Of a DNA stretch of 64,000 bases, positions 35,873-44,321 are shown piece after piece. Made by a program: the position numbers and the translations under genes. The stretch is from Undibacterium cyanobacteriorum (GTDB lineage Bacteria > Pseudomonadota > Gammaproteobacteria > Burkholderiales > Burkholderiaceae_D). The stretch covers positions 3,162,001 to 3,226,000 of the forward strand of contig NZ_CP133720.1 of assembly GCF_031326225.1 (NCBI RefSeq), read 5' to 3'. The first letter of the stretch is position 1. Every line of letters begins with the position of its first letter. A model generated the notes under the pieces. The model was not told the DNA's origin, ran no database searches, and was given only the letters and a program-made list of their open reading frames with translations.

Positions 35873-36559
35873 ATGAACAAAAACGAACGGTTACTTCAGA
35901 TTATCACTTTGCTCAAAGCGAATCGTGGTGCCGTTCGCGCGGAAGACATCGCGCAACAAATGCGTTGTTCGGTTCGGACGATCTATAGAGACATGCAAAG
36001 TCTTAGCGCGGCGGGAATGTACATTGAAGGAGAAGCTGGTGTAGGGTTTACTCTACGTGGCGAGAACTATTTACCTCCTTTAATGTTCAACAACGAAGAA
36101 ATGCTGGCAATCCTTATCGGTAGCAAAATGGTGCAAGCCTTCACCGATCCAAAGTTAGCACAGTCAGCACAATTTGCAGAACAAAAAATTCGCGCCATCC
36201 TCCCCGAACGCTTGAAGCAGCAATGCGAGAATTTGCCGTATCGTATCCCGGTCACAGAAAACCAGGCAACGATACGCCAAACACACGGACAAGTGCGACA
36301 AGCTTGTGAAATGCAAACGAAACTGCAGATTCTTTACCGCAATGAGAAAGACCAGCTTAGTCAACGTATAGTATGGCCGTTAGGGATTATGGGACTTACC
36401 GGAAAATGGGTGCTAGTCGGATGGTGTGAGTTACGCGGTGACTATCGAAACTTCCGCTTCGATCGTATCGAAGACATTCAAAATACGTCGGATTCGTTCA
36501 CACCAACAAAGGCGATCAGTCTAGATCACTACTATCGAGTTGTATTAGGTATTCAGTAA
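35873..36559 (+). CDS. YafY/WYL-type transcriptional regulator
   Basis: 228 residues. An N-terminal HTH_11 domain (RLLQIITLLKANRGAVRAEDIAQQMRCSVRTIYRDMQSL) is followed by a C-terminal WYL-like domain (LQILYRNEKDQLSQRIVWPLGIMGLTGKWVLVGWCELRGDYRNFRFDRIED). WYL domains sense small ligands or nucleic acids. Second gene of the operon controlled through the dyad at 35465. Confidence 0.88.
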   Translation: MNKNERLLQIITLLKANRGAVRAEDIAQQMRCSVRTIYRDMQSLSAAGMYIEGEAGVGFTLRGENYLPPLMFNNEEMLAILIGSKMVQAFTDPKLAQSAQFAEQKIRAILPERLKQQCENLPYRIPVTENQATIRQTHGQVRQACEMQTKLQILYRNEKDQLSQRIVWPLGIMGLTGKWVLVGWCELRGDYRNFRFDRIEDIQNTSDSFTPTKAISLDHYYRVVLGIQ

Positions 36560-36823
36560 ATGCAAGTTAGTTACAATCTACCGGATATCCATGCTGAGCC
36601 CTCCGAAGCCCGCGCTAAAAATCCCTTCAACGATTGATCGTCCAAATCTTCTTTGGATCTTGGAATTGCACTCTCCGAATGTTGAATAACCAGTCGGCGC
36701 GGGTTGCACCCGCCCTACTTTTTTCCATCTAACTTGTTTGGTATTTCAGGCTCAAAAAACGAAGTTGGCGCCAATTTGAGCTGGGCGCGCATCGCTGCTT
36801 CTTGCTGCGCATTTAGTTCTGAC
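36560..36823 (+). terminator. Gap with a GC-rich hairpin and T run
   Basis: No gene. GGCGCGGGT-TGC-ACCCGCC (36696-36714) forms a slightly bulged stem followed by CCTACTTTTTT (to 36724), a plausible plus-strand terminator for the WYL operon. The sequence also looks like a dispersed GGGTTGCACCCGCCC element. Confidence 0.5.
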
Positions 36824-37405
36824 TTAGGCTGAAGCCAAGCCTGCCATCCGCATCAAGTAGTGTCTATAATCGACCGGCCAAGTCTCTATCATTTCCATAT
36901 ACTTCGCTTGGTCCAAGGCAAAGAGCGCCCGTAGCGCGTCTTCATAATGGGGCAGATGCGCTGCGATGTTGGACATCGCTTTGTAGGTGCGCTCTTGCAT
37001 CACGCGCATTTGATCTTGACTGCCACTTTGCTTGCGAGCCTCGTCAATTAACTTACGCAACGCTACTGACGCGCCGCCGGGTTGTAGGGCCAGCCATTCC
37101 CAATGGCGCGGTAGCAGAGTCACCTCTTTTGACACCACGCCCAGTTTGGGCCGGCCACGGCTACGGCTTTCTGCTTGTTTTTCCTCTTCAGCAGGTAACT
37201 CTAGTTTCGTATAGCGTTCTTTCACCGCAGACTTGGTACCACTCAAGTCGAGATCGATCGCGTCCCCGACGAGGTCATCAATCACTAGGAACTGGCCTTG
37301 AAACACTTTGCGCGCATCGTAGTGCTCTTTGAGATAGACCGCTATCTCCTCGAGCGCACCCGACTTGAGGATGCGATCCTCACAAAATACCGTGTAATTT
37401 TTCAT
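36824..37405 (-). CDS. DUF2239 family protein
   Basis: 193 residues matching DUF2239: a beta-rich N-terminus (YTVFCEDRILKSGALEEIAVYLKEHYD, VIDDLVGDAIDLDLSG), then the RGRPKLGVVSKEVTLLPRHWEWLALQPGGASVALRKLIDEARK block with helix-turn-helix/MetJ-like flavour, and a helical tail. Function is not established. RGRPKLG resembles an AT-hook, and the presence of a palindrome inside its own promoter suggests an autoregulatory DNA-binding protein (inference). Confidence 0.8.
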   Translation of the reverse strand: MKNYTVFCEDRILKSGALEEIAVYLKEHYDARKVFQGQFLVIDDLVGDAIDLDLSGTKSAVKERYTKLELPAEEEKQAESRSRGRPKLGVVSKEVTLLPRHWEWLALQPGGASVALRKLIDEARKQSGSQDQMRVMQERTYKAMSNIAAHLPHYEDALRALFALDQAKYMEMIETWPVDYRHYLMRMAGLASA

Positions 37406-37460
37406 ATTGATCCCTAAGCGACTTCAGTTGTCATTCACTTGCAAAACAAATCCTTTGCAA

Positions 37461-37503
37461 ATATTACCCGGGTAAATATTTAAAGTCAATTTTACCCGTA
37501 TAA
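37461..37503 (-). promoter_or_regulatory. DUF2239 promoter with TTACCCGGGTAA operator
   Basis: On the minus strand, -35 TTGACT (37484-37489) and -10 TAATAT (37461-37466) are spaced 17 bases. A perfect 12-bp palindrome TTACCCGGGTAA (37464-37475) covers the -10 and spacer, and a degenerate second copy TTACCCGTATAA (37492-37503) lies just upstream of the -35. This is a strong layout for a repressor operator. Confidence 0.8.
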
Positions 37504-37708
37504 AAATAAACGAGCGCGACCGGTGAGGATTTTGGATTACTGACGATCTTGGTGAACGAGGTTTGAGATGGACACATCATTGAACAGCGCGATGCGATGC
37601 CTCATGAGCGCACACAAATTCGTGGCCAATCTGTGAATCAACAATACGTGCAAAATGAAATAGAATTTCAATTACAATCACAGACCGCACAATATTGATA
37701 CGCCAGCG

Positions 37709-38281
37709 ATGAAACGACTTTCCCTTCTATTACTTTCGCCACTCATGATGCAAGCTGCGTGGGCGCAGGATTTCGTATCCGAAGCATTACTGCCGAAAGC
37801 CTTGCTGACGCATATCGATGCGGGAACTAAAGTGCGCGACTTCAAAACCGTCGATCTGAATGGCGATAACTTGGATGATTACCTACTCGTGCTTGAACGT
37901 GCAGATGGAACACGCACACTCAAGATCATCACCAAACAAACGAATGGGCAATTGCTGCTCGCGAAGAGCAATGACGCTGTGGTGTATTGCCGTGATTGCG
38001 GCGGTGCCATCGGCGATCCCTTTGATAGCATCAGCACGAAATCAAAATCGTTCACGGTGCGTCACTTTGGTGGGAGTGGTTATCGCTGGTCGGTAGCAAC
38101 GACTTTCAATTATTCTCGTCGCGATCAAACCTGGCAGTTAGTGCGAGTCGAAGAAAGCGAATTTCATGTTCAACATCCCGACCAAATGGAACGCCAGATA
38201 TACACGCCACCGAAGCATTTCGGGAAAATTGATTTTGCAGATTTTGATCCGAACGATTTTAAAGGGCGTGGCGAGAAGTGA
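37709..38281 (+). CDS. Exported hypothetical protein with FG-GAP-like motif
   Basis: 190 residues with a signal peptide cleaved after AAWA. DLNGDNLDDYLLVLE resembles an FG-GAP/VCBS calcium loop, and two cysteines sit in YCRDCGG. Similar proteins occur as lone periplasmic proteins in Proteobacteria. Function unknown. Confidence 0.6.
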   Translation: MKRLSLLLLSPLMMQAAWAQDFVSEALLPKALLTHIDAGTKVRDFKTVDLNGDNLDDYLLVLERADGTRTLKIITKQTNGQLLLAKSNDAVVYCRDCGGAIGDPFDSISTKSKSFTVRHFGGSGYRWSVATTFNYSRRDQTWQLVRVEESEFHVQHPDQMERQIYTPPKHFGKIDFADFDPNDFKGRGEK

Positions 38282-38420
38282 AGGGTTTGAGAAGCATGAA
38301 TCCTCAAGCTTACTTCGGCATAAAAAATGAATAAATTCACGGAATAAATTAACGAAACAAATTAACCAAACAAATTCACACTCGCACATTCTCAACATCA
38401 GAAAACCTGACTAAGCGTTT

Positions 38421-38801
38421 ATGCTCGACTATCTCCTTCCCTTTTGTTTCTTCGCTCTTTTCTTCTTTGTTACGCAAGAAAAAAGGAATAAGTATTTCAA
38501 GAATACACAGGCGCAAAAAGAAGCGGCCATGCGACAGTTCTTCGATTTCAAGACCGATTCCACCAATCCCAGCTTGGTTTTTCATGGTGAAAAAGCGACC
38601 ATCATCAAGACCTCGGAAGATATCAGAAGTGATGAAGAGTACATTGCGGATTACTTCTTAACCATCTACGCGATGAATCCCCATGGTGAATACTTCCTAT
38701 TCATTTCTAATCAAAACGCCGCGCCATTTTTCAAACATATCACGCATACCAATGCCAAGATTGCTTTGGGTGGGGATTACGTGGAGCCGGAGATAAAATA
38801 G
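38421..38801 (+). CDS. Hypothetical protein with N-terminal membrane anchor
   Basis: 126 residues, with a single hydrophobic stretch at 4-18 followed by a charged stretch (TQEKRNKYFKNTQAQKEAAMR) and a soluble domain. No family recognised. It lies 139 bases after another exported hypothetical on the same strand. Confidence 0.5.
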   Translation: MLDYLLPFCFFALFFFVTQEKRNKYFKNTQAQKEAAMRQFFDFKTDSTNPSLVFHGEKATIIKTSEDIRSDEEYIADYFLTIYAMNPHGEYFLFISNQNAAPFFKHITHTNAKIALGGDYVEPEIK

Positions 38802-38908
38802 AACAACGACGACTCAGTCGCGCTGATATCCAGAGATCCAGAGGAGATATCAACTTGGGGGCTTTGAAGATTTTTGTCAAATCACTGGGCATCCATCTCA
38901 GATAAGTC

Positions 38909-38933
38909 AAAAAAATGGCGGCTTTCGCCGCCA
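38909..38933 (-). terminator. Terminator of the DUF4157 gene
   Basis: TGGCGGC (38916-38922) and GCCGCCA (38927-38933) pair around a TTTC loop. In the minus direction the stem is followed by a T run (38909-38915). It lies 69 bases beyond the DUF4157 stop. Confidence 0.75.
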
Positions 38934-39001
38934 AATTTGACCTTTATATTAAATGCCTATATCTGACACTATAGGAATCAATATCAGAACCGATCAATAC
39001 A

Positions 39002-40231
39002 TTAATTCCAAGGGCATCTCTTTCCTGTATCTGTGTAATGCTCTATCGCGGGGCCAACCGGCCCACAATGAACTGCCATCGTTTCGCCTTCGTACTTACC
39101 ATCCTTAGTCCCTAGCGTCACCGTTTTGGCCTTTTTTATCCCCGACTTAGGTGATCTAGTCTGTTCATTCGACGGCGCATAAACATACCCGAGTTGTTTG
39201 GTTTGCTCTCCCGCCGCATCTTCTGGAACCTTGGTTTTTAGTTCTGAATCAGAGGTAACGCCTACAGCATCTCCCCAGCCGTCCTTATAGTGACGTCTAG
39301 CCGCTTCTGTAATGAAAACATTTTCTTTGAGTTGGGCTGGACTGTCCAATATATTCTCAGCTCGACCATTAGTGACCCGAGTGCCATCATTTAATGAGGA
39401 TTCAGCGTTGGTTGTTCCAAGCATTTTTCCTTGAGCCACCCCACGCGACAGGGCCTTCGCACCCATCACATCTGCCTCCGTTTCAAGCCCGACATCGTCA
39501 TTGACTGGAGTACCTGTTTTCATCTGCATTGTAGGTTTTACTCGCCCCTGCGCTTGTTGGACTACATGCCAGGCTTCATGTGGGAGATGTTGTTCTTGCC
39601 CCGGTGCGACATGGATGTCACTGCCTTGGGCATAAGCATGTGCATTGAGCCGAGCTGGTTTGTCGGAGTTATAGTGAACATTCACATGATCCATGCTCAT
39701 GCCGGACAAGGATTCAATACCTGCTTTTAATTGGTTCGGCAAACCTGTGTTATTCGGCTTAGCCTCTTCTTTTCTTTGCGCAGCATCAAATTTTCCTTGC
39801 AAGGGCTCTTCTTCCTCAACACGCTGAGCCGTTCCAAATTTTCCTTGTAAAGGCTCCTCTTCCTCGGCGCGCTGAGCCGTCTCAAACTTTCCTTGCAAAG
39901 GCTCTTCTTCCTCAACGCGTTGCGCGGTTTCGAACTTCCCTTGCAGAGGTTCTTCTTCCTCGACACGCTGAGCTGTTTCAAACTTTCCTTGCAAAGGTTC
40001 TTCTTCCTCAGCTCGCTGTGCAACGTCGCCTTTGCTTTGCATCTTGGCTTGAATCATCTTTAACTGCGTCGATACACCACTTGCATCTGCCAAATTTTGA
40101 GTACGACGTTGCGCCGCATGCGATGTCCGCGAATCGGTCAAGGCTGCCAGACTGTGTTCTTTGAGTTGTGTAGAGGAAGACGCTTGTTGAGCGGAGGTTT
40201 GTTCAGAAGGCCGTGTCGTACGAGTTTGCAT
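39002..40231 (-). CDS. DUF4157 (contractile-injection-associated) protein with tandem repeats
   Basis: 409 residues. Residues 71-150 are five near-identical 16-residue repeats (AQRVEEEEPLQGKFET) with a degenerate sixth. A DUF4157 domain follows at about 163-232 with zinc-protease-like LPHEAWHVVQQAQG (HEAWH, 218-222) and MSMDHVNVHYNS. The unrelated tail (about 300-409) may be an effector region (VFITEAARRHYKDGWGDAVG). DUF4157 proteins are frequent cargo or cleavage partners of extracellular contractile injection systems, but no tail, sheath or baseplate genes are present here. Orphan gene with its own terminator; the ending PWN has no known toxin signature. Confidence 0.75.
   Translation of the reverse strand: MQTRTTRPSEQTSAQQASSSTQLKEHSLAALTDSRTSHAAQRRTQNLADASGVSTQLKMIQAKMQSKGDVAQRAEEEEPLQGKFETAQRVEEEEPLQGKFETAQRVEEEEPLQGKFETAQRAEEEEPLQGKFGTAQRVEEEEPLQGKFDAAQRKEEAKPNNTGLPNQLKAGIESLSGMSMDHVNVHYNSDKPARLNAHAYAQGSDIHVAPGQEQHLPHEAWHVVQQAQGRVKPTMQMKTGTPVNDDVGLETEADVMGAKALSRGVAQGKMLGTTNAESSLNDGTRVTNGRAENILDSPAQLKENVFITEAARRHYKDGWGDAVGVTSDSELKTKVPEDAAGEQTKQLGYVYAPSNEQTRSPKSGIKKAKTVTLGTKDGKYEGETMAVHCGPVGPAIEHYTDTGKRCPWN
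39782..40021 (-). repeat. Five in-frame 48-bp tandem repeats in the DUF4157 gene
   Basis: Each unit encodes AQR-(A/V)-EEEEPLQGKF plus two variable residues. The units differ by a few synonymous bases, so the array is not brand new. The glutamate-rich, unstructured unit could serve as a flexible or loading segment. Confidence 0.85.
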
Positions 40232-40809
40232 CTTGTATCCTTTCCGTCGAAAAGAAAGACTGGTTTTTCCCCACGGGTCTGTGCCGCACCATCGAAAAGC
40301 TCAGCGTGGAAAATACATTTTGGGATTTCCTTCAGAACTTGAAGGATCGAGTTTCTTCACAAGTATAGCCGCACTATCATTACAACAAAACAGATATTTT
40401 TTTACATGTTAAATTTATCAATTTTCTGGATTGCAGCAGCAACAATGGAAAGGCATCTGTGAGAGATCTGTGAGAGTTTTGTCCACAAAGCGTCATGTAG
40501 ATGATCAATGAGGCGACGCGCTAAGTGACCTCTATCACTCTCAGGCTAGATTGATTAAAGGATTTGGAAGAGGAGAATTTTTGAGTAAGTGACGTGGTTT
40601 GTGGGCGAGCCAATCCGTTTTCTCGAAGATTGGCTCAACACATTTTTGACTCTCCATCAATCAACACAATGTTGATGTGGATTTGATTTCACTTTTTTAC
40701 TACGGCAAGTCGATTGACTTAGGGTGCCTGACTTTTGACACTCAATGTAGGGAGATTGATCGATCCCGGCTACTGACTTTGGGGATCGATCAAAATAAAA
40801 TCACTAGGC
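40232..40809. other. Gap with two large inverted repeats
   Basis: No gene is supported. GAGCCAATC (40607-40615) pairs with GATTGGCTC (40628-40636). TTGATCGATCCC (40756-40767) pairs perfectly with GGGATCGATCAA (40782-40793), 17 bases past the end of the NHL gene on the minus strand. Neither has a convincing T-tract in the right direction, so they are hairpins of uncertain use, possibly transcript-end structures. Confidence 0.5.
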
Positions 40810-43059
40810 TTAAAAGACGACTTTCAAAACGGAATTCGATGAGGCCGCGAAAATCGAATTCTGTCCCAACCATGCCAGCGCCTTAACGTTATGGAGCCTT
40901 CCAACCACGAGGTTGCCTGACTTTAAGCCGCATTGACTTTCACTACCGACCAAGACTGTTTTAGTGCCATTGGCATTGATTTTGACCAAGCTACATACGT
41001 CGTAGTCATAGACATTACCCTGCTCATCCACCAACATCGAACTGCTATATTTGAAGTTAAAACGATGGAGCTTAGTGACTGTGCCAGCAACACTGCGCTT
41101 GTAAATACCAGGATCAACGCTTTGCTCGCCTGCGAAATACATATTGCCTTGCTTATCGAAAGCCAGCGCGCTGACGGCACCGAAAGTTTCCATGCCCGAC
41201 ACGCTCGTTTTGACGCCTTCGGCACTCAACTTGAATACACCGCCGCCATCTGCAACAAACATACTATCTTTACCATCGAAAACGACCCCACACATCATCC
41301 AAACGCGAGAGTAAGGAGAACAATCGGTAATCTTGGTAGTCAACTTCGTTAGATTGCCATCTGCTGAAATTTTGAAGAGGAAATTGTCATCCCGTGCTGG
41401 TGGATTGCCAGTGGTTGGATCTGGTACCGGACGATCGAAAATCCACATGTTCAGGTTGTTATCGACCGCGATATTCGTTGGAAATCTGAAAGTCTCAGCC
41501 GTTTTCTTCGTATCGGCTTTACCGAACCAGATACCTAGCGCAGATAAAGTAGAGACTGATCCATCCACCGCAATTTTGCGTAAGCTCAGCGCATTTTGTT
41601 TCCAAGATTGTCCAAACGCATCGATCAAGTTCGGAGTCTCTTCCATGACATATAGATTGCCGAGGCGATCTTTGGTCATCGCATATGGACTCAACATTCG
41701 TGCAGCGTCCAAACGACCATCCAGTGCGCCTGTGGTGGAAACAGAATTCAGCATGCCAGCGAAAACGCTCGCTTTGCCTTGAGCTGTTACACGCACGATG
41801 CGATGCTGATTCGGATCGGTCAAATAGATATTGCCATCTTTATCAGCTGTCGCGTCATAGGTATCCGTCTCCACATTTTTACTTGGTATCAATCCAGCAT
41901 CAGTGACCGTTGTGCTGAGCCAATCGCCATTCTCTTGCAGTTTATGGATGCCCGTGCGATCCAGAATACTTGGGACAGCGCCAGTGTTTGGAATCATGCG
42001 AGCAGGTGCTTCGAAACGAGATGTGCTCAATGTCGTCACTCCCCCCTCTTGTGTCACTCGACGTAATTGATACTTGCCACTAACGAGTTCTTTATCGAGA
42101 ACATAAATCGTACGATTGGGAGACACCAACAATTGACTTATGGACACAAACCTCGCATCTTTTCCGAGACCATCTTTTGCGACCGAAGCAGCCTCATTAC
42201 CTGCTAGTACGACACCGTTTTTCTGAATTACACCGAACCGCTTGTCAAACAAAAACGACGAGAAGGAATAGATATTGCCATCGATATCGTGATATGCCGT
42301 AATGGCGGGTTGATCATAATTGGCACGCAGCTCACGATGTCCATCAGGATAAATCAACTGAGCTTGCGGCTCTGTCAATTGCAGTTCTGGAGTCTTATTG
42401 ACGTACACAAATCGTCCGGAGAGATTACGCAACTTGTACCACAAGCCTCCGGATTGTGTCGTAAGGTCCGCCAACGTAAAAGTAGTGACAGCACCATCTT
42501 TGGTCATGCGGCGGATGCGTCGATTACCCAAGTCCCACACATACAAATTATCCTCAGCATCTGCCACGATGTCAGTCGGCAATGAGAATCGGGCGTCATT
42601 TCCCGAAGCGTCTATATAACCTCTAGCACTAAAACCGCCCGCAAACGCATATACTCCGCTCGCGCTGGGACGCAGTGTCAAAGTAATCGTCTTGTTAAGG
42701 CTACCACTGCTGGCGGTGATCTTCACGCTGGTTTCCAAATCAACCGTTCCAGTTGGCGGTGGAACATACTCCACCACATTTCCTGTGGTCGTGCTCAGAC
42801 TTCCTAGATTCCCCTCGATACTCCAATTGATCGCACTCGTACTACCCGTCGCGGTGGCGGTAATTGGTAAATTTGTAGCACCAGCTTCAATCACTGTGTT
42901 CGCCGTGGCAAGCTTGATTTCAGGTGGAGGCGTCAATGGCGCAGACGAATCCCCGCCGCCACAAGCAAACAACGAAGCACACAAAGACATGCTCAGGATG
43001 TAGCGCGATCCTTTGGAAACGACTTTGGCTGAACCACGATTAGATTTTTGGGAGATCAT
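40810..43059 (-). CDS. NHL-repeat lipoprotein
   Basis: 749 residues from ATG 43059 (a TTG four codons upstream is less likely). A lipobox LFAC-GGG follows the signal, so the protein is lipid-anchored. Residues about 45-125 look like an Ig-like/BIG domain. The rest is NHL-type beta-propeller repeats (DIVADAEDNLYVWDLGNRRIRRMTKDG, ATADKDGNIYLTDPNQHRIVRVTAQGKASVFAG, and similar). Such propellers bind proteins or ligands at the cell surface. No neighbours suggest a pathway. Confidence 0.78.
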   Translation of the reverse strand: MISQKSNRGSAKVVSKGSRYILSMSLCASLFACGGGDSSAPLTPPPEIKLATANTVIEAGATNLPITATATGSTSAINWSIEGNLGSLSTTTGNVVEYVPPPTGTVDLETSVKITASSGSLNKTITLTLRPSASGVYAFAGGFSARGYIDASGNDARFSLPTDIVADAEDNLYVWDLGNRRIRRMTKDGAVTTFTLADLTTQSGGLWYKLRNLSGRFVYVNKTPELQLTEPQAQLIYPDGHRELRANYDQPAITAYHDIDGNIYSFSSFLFDKRFGVIQKNGVVLAGNEAASVAKDGLGKDARFVSISQLLVSPNRTIYVLDKELVSGKYQLRRVTQEGGVTTLSTSRFEAPARMIPNTGAVPSILDRTGIHKLQENGDWLSTTVTDAGLIPSKNVETDTYDATADKDGNIYLTDPNQHRIVRVTAQGKASVFAGMLNSVSTTGALDGRLDAARMLSPYAMTKDRLGNLYVMEETPNLIDAFGQSWKQNALSLRKIAVDGSVSTLSALGIWFGKADTKKTAETFRFPTNIAVDNNLNMWIFDRPVPDPTTGNPPARDDNFLFKISADGNLTKLTTKITDCSPYSRVWMMCGVVFDGKDSMFVADGGGVFKLSAEGVKTSVSGMETFGAVSALAFDKQGNMYFAGEQSVDPGIYKRSVAGTVTKLHRFNFKYSSSMLVDEQGNVYDYDVCSLVKINANGTKTVLVGSESQCGLKSGNLVVGRLHNVKALAWLGQNSIFAASSNSVLKVVF

Positions 43060-43417
43060 ATTTACGAGCAATGTGAGGGTAATGAAAAGTACTAAAAATA
43101 AAATGAAAATAATTTAACATTGTATGTCACATTAATAATATTCGTGGATTTTTCTGATTGAAACCTTCAGCGCCTGCCTCTGACAGCTGTGACTGAACAG
43201 TGAATCAAGCCCTAGCTCGAGACATTTCTCACGACAAAGCAAATTGGATCGAGTCGCAGAGACATGAGAAACCTCGAATGTCCCTTCATTCCTTCATCCT
43301 GCAGCTCACCCCTCCATTCTTGGCTTTAGTCGTTTATCACTTGGTGTTGAGCCAAGATGTTTTTAGAATCAGCGATCTCCATGCACAAATCGAGTCTCGC
43401 AATAGGACATCCTGCTC
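43060..43417. other. Divergent intergenic gap
   Basis: About 360 bases between the NHL lipoprotein (minus) and the AraC regulator (plus). No gene, repeat or hairpin is convincing. A+T-rich near 43085-43150, consistent with promoters. Confidence 0.5.
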
Positions 43418-44275
43418 ATGAACAATACCTTTGCCGCTGGTCAGTACTATGGCACCAAAAACTTCGAACGCAATCTTCATGGCCTTCAGCTCAAACATCT
43501 CGAAGCAACAGTTCCCGAACATGAAGTCGCAGAACATCGTCATGATGGTATCCACCTCGTCTTAGCGACACGCGGCACCTATCTCAGTTCGGCTTATGGC
43601 GAGCATCGCGAAGGGCCAGTTTTGGTATTTAATCCAGCCGAGGTGATACACCGTGACCGCTTTAAAGCGTGTGACGGGCGCTTCTTTGCCGTGAGCTTCT
43701 CTCAAGAGCTTTCCATTGAATTCGGTGACCGACTTCATTTACCAAACTTCGCGTTACGCTCACATCGTAAAGACGATATGCGCCTCGCCTATTCTTTGAT
43801 GCGGATGGCAGCCTGCCCTGATACCACGACACTCGATTTGGAATGTGCCAGCATCACACTCCTCACCCAATTTGCCTCGCAAAAAACCTTAAGCAACGCT
43901 GCGCCACCTTGGTTACAACAAGTGAAAGAGATGATCGCCGACCGTTCAGAAGATGATTTGACGATCAACCAGCTCGCGCAAGAAGTCGGCGTCCATCGTG
44001 CTTATTTAAGCCGACAATATCAATATCATTTTGCGTGCTCTCCGGGTGACGATTTACGACGCCGTAGGATCGAACGCGCCGCTCATTTCTTGATGACGAC
44101 CGGCGAGTCCCTGGTTGATATCGCGCAGCGTTGTGGATATTGCGATCAAAGCCATTTACATCGTGCTTTTATGCAGCACTTCGGCATTTCACCCAAATCC
44201 TTCCGACAGCTCTGTTCGCACAAGCCAGCCTTAGATGAGAACGACTTGGTTACAAAAATCCAAGATCTTCATTGA
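43418..44275 (+). CDS. AraC-family transcriptional regulator
   Basis: 285 residues. A cupin-like sensing domain at the N-terminus (VPEHEVAEHRHDGIHLVLATRGTYLSS) is followed by a C-terminal double helix-turn-helix (DLTINQLAQEVGVHRAYLSRQYQYHFACSPGDDLRRRRIERA, DIAQRCGYCDQSHLHRAFMQHFGISPKSFRQL). AGGA lies about ten bases before the ATG. It is followed after 46 bases by a serine hydrolase that it may control. Confidence 0.9.
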   Translation: MNNTFAAGQYYGTKNFERNLHGLQLKHLEATVPEHEVAEHRHDGIHLVLATRGTYLSSAYGEHREGPVLVFNPAEVIHRDRFKACDGRFFAVSFSQELSIEFGDRLHLPNFALRSHRKDDMRLAYSLMRMAACPDTTTLDLECASITLLTQFASQKTLSNAAPPWLQQVKEMIADRSEDDLTINQLAQEVGVHRAYLSRQYQYHFACSPGDDLRRRRIERAAHFLMTTGESLVDIAQRCGYCDQSHLHRAFMQHFGISPKSFRQLCSHKPALDENDLVTKIQDLH

Positions 44276-44321
44276 ATGAAATCTTAAGATCGCTCTTCCC
44301 CCTACTTCACTGGAGCACATC

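Noticed and set aside
39782..40021. 48-bp repeats considered as CRISPR
   Set aside because: They are in frame inside one coding region and encode a 16-residue protein repeat.
43200..43421. 73-codon frame before the AraC gene
   Set aside because: Overlaps the AraC start, lacks a ribosome site and has no family features.
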